Shown here: positions 34,601 through 44,345 of the stretch, in pieces | How the letters are laid out: each line of letters starts with the position of its first letter | Numbering within the stretch: the stretch's first letter is position 1 | Position numbers and translations under genes: made by a program | The notes under the pieces: generated by a model | Databases searched by the model: none | What the model saw: the letters and a program-made list of their open reading frames with translations, nothing else | What the model was told of the DNA's origin: nothing | DNA from: Pleodorina starrii | Lineage: Eukaryota; Chlorophyta; Chlorophyceae; Chlamydomonadales; Volvocaceae | DNA: 64,000 nt | Assembly: GCA_030267565.1 (NCBI GenBank) | Contig: BRXU01000002.1 | Span: forward strand, 7,073,501 to 7,137,500 | Direction of reading: 5' to 3'

Positions 34601-37600
34601 GCCGGGGAGGGGGAGGGGGAGGGGGAGGGGGTACCTGACGGCACCCAACCCATGACGGCACCCAATCGGGCGACCCCCCTGCAACGCCGCAAGCAAGCAG
34701 CCAACCGCGGCCCCTTCCCTGCCACCCCCCTATCCTACCCACAATCTGCCCCCCCTCCCCCCCCCCGCTGACGTTCTGCTTGAGATGAGACGAAATTCTT
34801 CTGTTACGTTACCATTCACGGGCTCCGGCCTATACGTGGATATCCCCTTCCCCCTCTCCCCCGCCCCCCCCCCCAAAGGTCCGCTCTGAGCTTCGGTTTG
34901 CGGTCCCTGACCCCCCTGGACCACTTCACTGTGGTGGCATTCGACCACGAGCAGCTGTGGTTCACTCCAGGGGGGAGCCTCGTGCAGGCCACACAGGAGA
35001 ACGTGGCGGCGTGCGAGGTGGGGGGGGAGGGGAGGGGAGGGGAGGGGAGGGGAGGGGAGGGGAGGGGAGGGGAGGGGAGGGGAGGGGAGGGGAGGGGAGG
35101 GGAAGCACGAGCAGAGGGCAAAAGTAGTCCAGAGCAGGGGAGCGGGTGGTCGGGTGGTGACTCGGACCGTTCTGTTCCTTTCCTTATCCTGCTTTCGTAC
35201 GGCGTGTCACACCCTAAAACCCCTTCGCCGGGCCTCTCCTTCGCAACCCCAATCCTGACCGACCGACCGACTGACGGACTGACGGACGCATGGGTTCCCC
35301 CGGCCCCCCAAATCCCCCTCCCCCCACATACACGCACATCCCCCAGGCCTGGGTTCGCGGCTCTATCTCTGCTCGCGGCCTGACCGACATCCGGGGTCCG
35401 CTGCAGACCGCCATGGGGGTGCTCTCACAACGGGGGGGACACCACTACCCCCAGCAGCAGCAGCAGCAGCAGCAGGAGTCACTGGCGGCGCCGCAGACCG
35501 CCTCGTTGCCCTTCATATTCCTGGTCACGGACGGATGCGTGCAGGTGGGGTGAGGGGGGGAGGGCGCCTGCACACACACCCCTGGTGGTTGCGTGTGTGT
35601 TTGGAGCCGGGTTGGGTCTCTCCCGGGTTGTTGAATGCGGTCGGGGCTGGGCAAGGTGTCATTGGCTGCGGGGAGCCGGGGAGGCGGTCGGGGTGGGGGT
35701 GGGGTGGGGGAGGCGGTCGGGGTGGGGGTGGGGTGGGGGAGGCGGTCGGGGTGGGGTGGGGTGGGGTGGGGGAGGCGGTCGGGGTGGGGGTGGGGTGGGG
35801 TGGGGGAGGCGGTCGGTGCGGAAGCGGGCTTCCGGAGGTCATGAGGCCGGGCGGGGCAGCGGTGCGCCCGTCCGTCTACGGCGGGTGCAGGGTTTGTCCT
35901 GGGCCGACTGGCAGGCTGGCAGGCTGACTAACTGGCAGCAGCGTAGCTCGGAGGGGTGCGGTGCGGTGCGCCCCACCCCACTCACTCCAATACCGCCCTC
36001 CTCTCGTCTCCAAGCCCCCTGCTTGCAAGCTGCGCCCGTGGGCTGTTGCCACCCAGTCACTTACTCACTTTGTGGAGTACGGCACCCTTCGCCCCCAGCT
36101 GCCAAACCTTGATCCCCCTCCCTCCCCTCCCCTCCCCTCCCCTCCCGGTCCGCAGGACGAGAAGGACATTTGTCGGCTGGTCGAGCAGCAAGTGGGGGCA
36201 CTAGTGCAGCAGAAGGCGCAGGCGGTGGGGGTCACAGCATGGGGCGAGGGCGGGGCAGGGGGGGCGCCCCCGCCCCCCGGCATTCCGCGCATCTTCACCT
36301 TTGGCATAGGGCCCTACTGCAACCACTATTTCCTGAAGCAGCTGGCGACGTACGGCAGGGGCGCATTCGACGTCGCGTTCCGACCGCACGCCATCCAGGT
36401 GCGGAGGGGGCGGGGCGGGGGGAGCGGAGAGAGAGTGGGAGGAATGGGGCGGGGTTGATGCGTAAGGGCTCAGGGGGTTAGGGATTAGCGGTGGCGTGCG
36501 GTATGTAGGTAGGTATGTAGGTAGGCAGGTAGGTAGGTAGGTAGGTAGGTAGGTAGGTAGGTAGGTAGGTAGGTAGGTAGGTAGGTAGGTAGGTAGGTAA
36601 TAATGAGCGGCTGTGTCGTAAGGTGACGAGGGGGGAATTGGGCTCTCCGGGCTCCCGGGAGGGGAGGGGCCGTTACCCCCACCTCGTCCAGGCCTGGAGG
36701 TTCGATATCCCCCGAGGGCAGCGGTGGACAACCAGCTGCCCCCTCCCCCTTACCCCCTTACCCCTCCCCCGGTCCACCGTCCTCTTTCGTGCAGCCAGCC
36801 AGCCAGCCAGCCCCGCGCTCCCCCCCGCCCTGCTGCACGTGGCGCTTTCCCCGGGGAGGGGGGGGCGGAGGGAGGAAAGTGAGCCGCCTGCTGCTCCTCG
36901 ACCCCCCTCCCCTTCCTCCCAGCATCCCTCAACCGCAGGCTCCCTCAGCCCCCACCCCCCACCCACCCTTCCCCTTGCCCTCCACTCTTCCCTCTCCTCA
37001 CACCCCTGACCTCCTTACCCTCCACCCCTCCACCCTCCAGAACCCGCAACCACCCTCAACCATCCAACCCCCAACCACCCCCAACCATCCAACCCCCAAC
37101 CACCCCCAACCATCCACCCCCCAACCCCCCCCAACCATCCAACCCCCAACCCGTCCCCAACCATCCAACCCCCAACCCGTCCCCAACTTCCCCCCCCCCC
37201 AGGCCCAGATGCAGCACATGTTGACCGCCGCCCAGCGCCCCGTGCTGTCCGACCTCACCCTCACCCTGCCCGGGGTGACCTCGGCTGAGATGTACCCCTA
37301 CCCACTGCCCGACCTGTTCTGTGGGATGCCGCTGGTGGTGGCGGGCAAGTACGGGGGAGCCAGCTGGCCGGCGGAGGGAATCACACTCAACGGAATGCTG
37401 CCAAACGGAGCGGGTGAGCGGGGGTGGGGCGGAGGGGGGGCGGGGCGGTGGGTGGGCGGGGGGGGGACAGGGGAAGGAGGGGGGGCAGGAGAGAGGGGAG
37501 GGGTAAGGGGGTGGTGACGGGGCAGCGGGGTGAGGGGTGGGGTGAGGTGTTGCGCGATGGCGGTGGGGTGGGGGGCAGGCACCTGACGGGTGGGATGGGT

Positions 37601-39909
37601 GGGGTGGGGGAGGGCAGCGGGAGCGGCGGCGGCCTTGGGGGCTTGGAGGGGTGGGGGATGAGGGCGGTGGTTGTTGTAGTTGTGGTTGATAGGGCTGCGG
37701 AGGGTGGAGGGCCGCAGGCTGATGCTGAGATGCGGGTAGCGGCTAGCGGGTGCCGGCGAAGGGGATGGGGGTGGGGGTGGGGACCAACTCCCCATCGGTC
37801 TCTCCCCAACCTGCCTGCTCGTCCTCCTCCGCGCTCACCCCTTCCCACCCTCCTCTGCCCTTGACCTTTACCCACACCTTGCCCTCCGCCCTCCTGCCTT
37901 CGCTCTCCGCGCCATCCATCCTGCGCGCGCCCTTCCCCCTCCCTTGTCACTCCCTGACCCCTCCCATCCCCCCAGTCCCCTCTCCACTCGCCCGTCTCTG
38001 GCTGCTTTGACTGCTTTCCCTGCCCCCGGGGCCTTCCCTCTCGCCCCATCCCCAACCCTTAAACCAACTCCCACCCGCTCCAACCCACCGCTTGCGTCGC
38101 CTCTGTCCCAGCGCTTCGGCTTCTTCCTTATACCCGGGCCCCCCCTTTCCCTTCCCCCCCTCTTCCACCCCCTCTTCCCAGCCTGGAGCTCCAACCCGGT
38201 GCTCCCCGGTAAGGACAGCGACCTGCCCCTGGACAAGGTGTTCATCAAGAACCGACTGGACACAATGACGGCGCAGGCCTGGCTGGCGGGGAACCCCCCC
38301 GGCCTGGTGGGCAACATTGTGGACTTGTCCATTGCCACGGGTGAGGGAGGGAGGGAGGGGGGGTGGAGGGGGGGGTGGAGGGGGAAGCAAGCAAGCCAGG
38401 GAGGGGCGGTTGAGGTGGCGGGGGTGGGATTGAGGGTGGAGGGGTGGGGGTTTGGAAGTCGAGGCGGCACGAGGTGGGGTGAGGCGGAGCCGGAGGGGGG
38501 GGGGAATGGAGTGGAGGCGGGGTAGCCGGGTAGGGGTGGAATGGAGGAGCCGTGAGGGTAGGCGGTGGGGACGAGGTGCGGCTGTGCGGGACACAGGCCT
38601 GTGCCGCCCTCTCTGGCCGGGGCCCTCCCCTCTCCCCCCAGTCAGCCTCACCACACCGGCTGGGGGATGAAGGCTTTCCTACACAACCCCCAACCCCATC
38701 CCACCACCCCCATCCCCAACCCCAACACGCCCCACACATTCATTCGAAACAGAGAACAGAGAACTCCCCAAAGCAGCCGCCCGCAGCGGCCGAGCTCATC
38801 ACACCCCCACCCCCACCCCCACCCCCCTCCCTCCCCGCCAGGTGTCCCCTGCGCCCACACCCGCACCGTGGGTTTCGAGACCAGCCGGAAGGACTACACC
38901 GCGATGCAGCAGGCGGCCGCCAGTGGGGGCAGGCGGAAACTGAATGTGGCCAAGTACGCCATCGGAGGGGCGGCGGGGCTGGTGGTGCTGGCGGGGCTGG
39001 GGGTGGGGGCGGCGTTCGCGTTCGGGGACGTGGGCGCAACGGCGGCCAATGTCGGTGAGTGGGTGGGCGCGGGCGGGTGCGTGCCCTTGCTTGCTGGCTC
39101 GAGGGACGGACTGGGGTGTGGCGGGGAGGGGGGCTTGGGAGGTTTGGGAGGGGGGTGGATGTTGAGCGGGTGGAGAGCCGAGGTTGAGGCGTATTGCGCG
39201 GATCGTGGTCCTGATGGGGTGGGGTGGGGTGGGGTTGGGGATGTGTGAGTGGATTGTGGGGTTGGGCTTTGTTTTGTCTTTCGTGAGGTCCCCGACTGCT
39301 GCTGGTCAGTGTGAGTATGAGTGTGAGTGTGAGCCAATCCATGTACTGCTCTCCTATCCAACCAGCGCTGATCTGATCTGATCTGACCTGATCTGACCTG
39401 ATCTGACCTGACCTGATCTGACCTGATCTGATCTGACCTGATCTGACCTGATCTGATCTGATCTGACCTGATCTGATCTGATCTGACCTGATCTGATCTG
39501 ATCTGGTCTGATCTGACCTGATCTGACCTGATCTGACCTGATCTGATCTGATGATGCTGGGGGCCCGTTGGGGAAGTGGGAGTCGTTGGGATGCCGGAGC
39601 CGTCAGCCGACACTGCAGCGCTGACCTCCCCTCCCTCCCCCCTTCCCTCCCTCGTCCCTCCCTCCCTCTCCTGTTGACGCATGCTTGGTGTACGGAATCA
39701 TTCCTCACCTTGCTCCTCCTCCAGGGGTGGGCGATGCGCTCGGTGGCGATCTCGGAGCTGCGGATATGGCGGGGGGCGACTGCTGCGGCGGCTGCGGAGA
39801 CTGCGGAGACTGCGGGGATTGCGGCGAGTGTGGCAACTGCGGCGACTGCGACGGCTGCGGCGACGCGTTGTGTGACGGCCTGGCCGGGGGAGACTGTACA
39901 ATCTCGTAG
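28671..39909 (+). CDS. VWA-domain protein (VIT/inter-alpha-trypsin-inhibitor heavy-chain-like) with TM segment and Cys-Gly tail
   Basis: Fifteen exons: 28671-28801, 29484-29649, 30656-30748, 31435-31504, 32106-32299, 32591-32639, 33088-33191, 33863-34095, 34879-35017, 35347-35544, 36156-36398, 37203-37413, 38182-38340, 38842-39054 and 39725-39909. They total 2388 nt (795 aa), all in phase. Residues about 45-270 are a beta-rich region in the place of a VIT domain; VIT similarity is an inference. From 328 (IIFVLDRSGSM) to about 480 is a von Willebrand A domain with a complete metal site: DxSxS at 333-337, Thr in GLTDIRGPL, and Asp in FLVTDG. Residues 702-724 (from YAIGGAAGLVVLAG) are a glycine-rich membrane span. 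The end is a Cys-rich tail of CGDCGDCGECGNCGDC type. The arrangement recalls plant inter-alpha-trypsin-inhibitor heavy-chain-like proteins such as At1g19110. A ligand or adhesion role is likely but unproven. Intron 2 appears GC-AG (CAG|GCAGGG). Confidence 0.87.
29444..29470 (+). repeat. Family D copy, VWA gene intron 1
   Basis: CCCCGGGCCGTTTTCTTTTA then CCCCCC, ending about 13 bases before the exon 2 acceptor, sense orientation. Confidence 0.75.
32036..32091 (+). repeat. Family A copy, VWA gene intron 4 (acceptor side)
   Basis: GGCCTTCTTCTCTTACTTTA, then CCGCTCACGGGCTCCGGCCT and ATACGTGGATAACC. Only about 14 bases of C-rich sequence separate it from the CAG of exon 5. Confidence 0.92.
32537..32557 (+). 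repeat. Telomere-type CCCTAAAA short array, VWA gene intron 5
   Basis: Two complete CCCTAAAA units followed by CCCT. This is the C-strand of the TTTTAGGG telomere repeat used by Chlamydomonas-type algae. Single related units occur nearby (TTAAAACCCTAACCCC at about 32512) and at 35211. Confidence 0.7.
32702..32741 (-). repeat. Family B copy, VWA gene intron 6 (donor side)
   Basis: GATACCGGTACCGCAGCGGA, then GACGGAGATGGTGGTAGCGA. Reverse-oriented, about 62 bases after the donor at 32639. Confidence 0.8.
33719..33797 (+). repeat. Family A copy with TTTTGCAG extension, VWA gene intron 7
   Basis: CGCTGTTCTTTTGCAGTTGA, then GACGGCC and TTACTTTACCGTTCACGGGC, ending GCGTGGATAACC. Acceptor side of exon 8. 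The internal TTTTGCAG could compete with the true acceptor. Confidence 0.92.
34146..34255 (-). repeat. Family A and B fragments, VWA gene intron 8 (donor side)
   Basis: TTTATCCATGTATAGGCCAG at 34146-34171 is family A, inverted relative to 34771-34846 in the same intron. GAGACCGCAGCGATGGAGCG at about 34220 is a degenerate B copy, also reverse-oriented. Confidence 0.8.
34771..34846 (+). repeat. Family A copy, VWA gene intron 8 (acceptor side)
   Basis: GAGATGAGACGAAATTCTTC, then TGTTACGTTACCATTCACGG and TATACGTGGATATCC. Sense orientation, about 32 bases before exon 9. Confidence 0.92.
35022..35103. repeat. GGGGA tandem array, VWA gene intron 9
   Basis: About fifteen perfect GGGGA units begin immediately after the exon 9 donor (GAG|GTGGGG). 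The transcript could form G-quadruplexes beside the splice site. Confidence 0.95.
35660..35822. repeat. GGAGGCGGTCGGGGTGGGG minisatellite, VWA gene intron 10
   Basis: Five imperfect copies of a 25 to 40-base unit beginning GGGGAGGCGGTCGGGGTGG, downstream of the exon 10 donor. Confidence 0.9.
36507..36600. repeat. GTAG microsatellite, VWA gene intron 11
   Basis: About 23 GTAG units, with small interruptions in the first 30 bases. It is likely to vary in length between strains. Confidence 0.95.
39364..39554. repeat. CTGAT/CTGAC pentamer satellite, VWA gene intron 14
   Basis: About 38 pentamers alternating between CTGAT and CTGAC, plus one CTGGT, in the intron before the last exon. A short array of the reverse-complement class (AGGTC/AGATC) also occurs at 1741-1790. 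Confidence 0.95.
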
Positions 39910-42900
39910 CAGTACCGCAACTACGTGGTCCTTGGTAGGCGGCACCAGGTCGCACTCAACGACGTTACCTCCACTCCCCCGGAGTGGGCGATGTGTCGAC
40001 GAGTGTGTCCCTCCCCTTCCCTTCCCTGATCTGAGCTGAGCTATGCTCCCAGGGGAGGAAGATGGTTGGTTTACCGGCGGTCGGCTCGCGCACTGCTCCG
40101 GGGGGGGGCGGGGGAGCGGCACGCTGGGGGGTGGGAGGGTGGGGGTGGGGGGCCCTGCAATAAGAGTGTTGCGCTGGGTTACGTGGCTTGCGCGCTCCCG
40201 TACCGCATTGTACGGAAGGGTGATGACGAGGTGGCGGCTGAGAGGCGGTTGGCGGCGCCCGCCCCCCGGTTCGTTTCGGTTCGGTTCGGTTGGGTGTGCC
40301 GCAGTGAGGCGGTGAAGGTGATGTCACGGGGCTCTGCTGCTCATGTGATGTGATGTGATGTGGTTTGACCGTCGCGCCACCATCGCAGCCGCCCGGGGAT
40401 GCATCACGGTCAGAGGGTTGGTGTGTAGCGTTGCGGGCTTGCGGCCCACACTCCTCCCTCGCCGCCCATGTGTACTGTGCGCGCTTTGCACTTTGCCCCC
40501 CGCGGGACCAACAGCGCTTACAACGGACATGGCTTTAACTGAACTGAACTGAACTGGGGAAACAGTTGCTCTGTCTCTCTCTATACATAGATATATATCC
40601 GCATCATATCTGTTACCAGAGGCCTAAACTGTTCGTTGCGCTGTTGCTGGTGCTGCTGCTGCCGCTTGCGTTTGCGGTTGACGGTTGCGGTTTTATCCGT
40701 TTGTCGTTGTGGCCAACATGATGATTCCATTCCAAGCTTCCAACGCCAACCAACCAGTCGCGCCGGCCGGTCGATTACCGTATGCGGTCGGTCAGCTGTG
40801 CCGCCGTCACATGCATCGACACGTTTCGACCAACCTAACAACCTACTTCTGTACCTCGACTCCTTCCTGTTTGTTTGGGCCGGGGCCGTTGTGAGCGCTG
40901 CTCCGGCATCACACCGTGAGAGTCTCACAACGTACATTGCGCATGGTGCCTTGCTCAACGTTGCCGCCCCCTCCCCGTTCACGGGCTCCGGCCTATACGT
41001 GGATAACCCCCCCGATGGCCCCGCGCGTGATTATTCTGATTCTGAGGTTGTGGCGACATCCACCGGTGTGTTGGCCGCCCGTGTTACATCGGGTGTTGAG
41101 AGGGACGGAGACAGAGGGACGGCTGAGGCCGCTGCCGTCCCCTGCTGCTGATGCTGCTGCTGCTGCGGCTGCTGGCGTGCAAAGGGGCTGAGGGCGGGGT
41201 TAGAGCAGCCAGGTAGGGCCCTGGGCGAGTGAAGTTGCTCTTCCAGTTGGGCAGGCGGCACTGCTGAGGGGGTGGGCTGGAAGGGGACACGCTCCAGGGG
41301 GGGGCTCCAGGACGTGTGTCGTGACTCGGTGCAGACGCCGGACGTGACGTGACGGGACTCACCGCGGAGGAGGAGGACGGTCTGGGGGGTGTATCGGGGA
41401 AGGTGTATTGGTAGCTGTACGGTATGCGGTATGCGCGTGTGCTGTTGGTTGCTGTGACGCTCCTGCTTTGGTGGGTGGGTGGTAGAAATGTTGCGCACAG
41501 CGGGTGAACTTGAGGTGCGCCCGGAGGCAGCGGCGGTGACTGCCGCGGCGGCGCTCATGCGAGCCACCCAATCCAGTCTAGCCACTAGCTCTGCTCTGCG
41601 CTGCGGTGTATCCGAGTCCTCGCCCTTACCAGCCTGACGTGCCAGGAATGACTGCTTGACGGGTGGAATGACGGTCTGGTGGGCGGGTGCTGTCTGTGGG
41701 CGGCGTGTGGGGAGTCTTGCAGTGCAGTGCAGGCGGCGGGTGCTGGAGTGGTGTGTGTCCGGACAGACGTTGCGGACAGCGCCCCGTGGACGCATGTCTT
41801 GTACCGTACAGTACAGTACCGCCTGTCCAGTGCAGTGCAGTGCAGGCCCCACTGACGGATCGACAGAAACGGGGAAGGGAGGAAGGATGGAAGGAAGCTG
41901 CAGATGCTGGGAGTGGCCCCACGCGACACCGGGGCAGCGGTCCCCTTTTGCGGGGCGCCGGGTGCGGGTGCGGGTGCGGGGGGGCAGCAATGGCTCACGC
42001 ACTCGTGTCGTGTCTCGATCCGCTTCACCCAACACCACTCAAACAGCCCCGATCTAGCCCCGGTGATGCCAAAAGCAAACAGCGATGAGCAAGTGGGCTC
42101 TCTGTCCAGGCATCCTCACGTGCTCACGTCGCTTTGCAGCTTCACCTTTGCCAGACCCGGTTCCACATCCAAGCAGCGCTGCAGCTTCAGCACACCAATG
42201 GATGAAATTCACGCATCTATCCCCTAGGCGCTTCTACCCCCACACGCTCGCCAAACCATTCACTAAAGCGTATGCGACACTCGACAGACGCCTCGTGAGC
42301 AGCAGCAGGTTACAAGCAAGGGACAACACCCGACGGAAATAACGGCCGGAGCAAGGCACATCGACACCGCTGTCTCACCCCCCCCCCATTGCCCAGCCCA
42401 TTGCTTGACACCCTCACACCGGACTGTGGGGCTACCCCCGAACGCTCCGCTGTTGCCGCAAACCGCAGGTGTACCGTACTTGCATGCGTGCTACGTGCAT
42501 GACAACAGCCCACCTCCACTCCCACTTCCATTCCGTTCCCGACCAAGAGAGCCCTGGGGCCTTGGGCCGCACACAATCTGGCCACCCTGCCCCGCCCCGA
42601 CAACGCTCCAAATCAGGCAACAAAACGGCGCATCACCAACCCGGGCGCTGGACCCTTATGCGCAATTGCCACCCTCGTCCATCTGCCATAATGCAGCCGT
42701 ACAGCAAGCGATTCCTGTTCTTGCACACAGACTCGGTTTCCCGACTCGTTCTTGGTAGCATGGTGGTGTCACCATCCGGCTGACAAACGGATTGCAGCGC
42801 AACAAAAGTTCAGGAGGTAGGACCACAGCACTGGCAGTAGCAGTGGCAGAGTCAGCGAGGCAGGGGATTCAACATACGCAATACTGTGCGCTACTGCCGC

Positions 42901-44345
42901 TGCTCCTACCGTATACTCCGGTCCTTCACGCCAAACAAAATGTTGCCGTCATGCGGCGCAACCCTAAAGCCCCAAACCCAAAGCCACCAGGGCGGAAGCC
43001 AGGAGGCCCCACGCAGTCGCTTGCCGCGGAAGCGAGGAAGTGAGGAAGCCAGCGAGGCGAATCGCCTCGTGCAGTCGCTTGCCGCGGGCTGGTGGGTGGA
43101 AGCTGGGGTCCTGGGGTGCTACAGACCCCCCCGTACAGTTTTGTGCTGCAAAGGCACCTGCCCTCACTTGCCATCGCCACACACACAATCAAAATACGGG
43201 TGTACCGGTATAATGTCACAAACCGGCACATCACAAACCGTCAGGTGTCCGCAACACATTCGGGTGACTGCATCCTCCTGCGCCAACAAAGCAGCCGACC
43301 CGGGCAGTCACTCCCATACGGTACTGCATGCATGGCACAATCAATCGACCATGTACGGTACACGACCGTGCAGCAAGGGAAGCAAAAGGCCAGGCGGTAA
43401 GAGGGTGCCGACGTACGCTCGCTCACGCTCACGCACATTTCTGCCAGTTCCACGCCCTGCCAGGCAAAAAAGAGCTGGTCGAGTCCTCGTTGTCGAGTCC
43501 TCACCCAACCCAACCCTTCCAGGTGTCCATCGCGCCTCGCCCCACACCCACACCCCCACACGCATTTCAACGAAAAAGCAAACAAGGGAGCAACCAAATC
43601 CAAATCCAGCAGTTAATAACTCCTATAAAGCCAAGCCTCGCGCGGCGTTGAAGGACTCGAGTCCTGTCGCCCCAATGGAAAGGGGCGCCGCCCCTCTCTC
43701 CCCGGCAGATGGCGCAACAAATCTCACACCCATCCCCACCCCCAATGGAGGGCCCCCGCCCGCCCGCGGACCGCGGAGCGAAGCCCTGGCCGGACTCCCA
43801 GGGGCGCAACGCAACGCACCGCAACGCCACGGGAGCCACGCGGCCGCCCAATGGCCCCGCTCAGTGGCCCCCAATGCGGTGGGGAGCGCCCAGTCAGCGC
43901 AGGTCAGCGGCGCAGTACGCGTACGTGCAGTATGCGGTATGCAGCGCCGGGCTGACCGACCGACTGACTGACTGGGGCCCGACTGGCAACGCTCACATGG
44001 CAACAGTGTGCCATCCACGCCGGTGGGTGGGAGCCGCGAGTGGGTGGGCGGCAGTGGGGTCAATGCCGCCGGCGGTAACGGGTCTTCACTTCTCGCGGCG
44101 GCCCCTGACGGTCCAAACTCGTCCTTGAGAGGGGCCCAGCGGAGCCCAGCCCAGCCTCCCGAGTCTCATCTCAGCACGCTTTCGCACGTGTGTCTAGCAC
44201 AGATACAGCCACCGGCGCAGACACAGTCACCGGCACATGCGGCTCATCCACAGTTTCTGTTACGAGGTGAGGTAAGGTGAGGTGAGGTGAAGGGAGGTGA
44301 AGTGAGGCGGTCATGTCCGGGATGTCTGCGCTGGTCCGGCTGGTC
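39910..44345. other. Convergent 3' region between VWA gene and PB1-like/zinc-finger gene
   Basis: About 4.4 kb flanked by two converging stop codons. No ORF here has a recognisable motif; the open frame at 42886-43971 is low-complexity Pro/Ser/Arg translation and probably chance. A family A copy lies at 40976-41008. A 17-base unit (GCAGTCGCTTGCCGCGG) occurs twice, at about 43013 and 43071. The interval must hold both 3' UTRs. I could not place either cleavage site with confidence, and a non-coding or lineage-specific gene cannot be excluded. Confidence 0.45.
40976..41008 (+). repeat. Family A copy outside recognised introns
   Basis: CCCCGTTCACGGGCTCCGGC, then CTATACGTGGATAACC. It lies in the convergent region between two genes. 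This may mean an unrecognised intron here, or that the family also inserts between genes. Confidence 0.85.

Noticed and set aside
35022..36600. Regular repeats that might suggest a CRISPR array
   Set aside because: They are head-to-tail micro- and minisatellites without unique spacers, inside introns of a eukaryotic gene.
42886..43971. 361-codon plus-strand open frame in the convergent region
   Set aside because: Low-complexity Pro/Ser/Arg composition, no recognisable domain, and no family-like segments; probably chance in GC-rich non-coding DNA.
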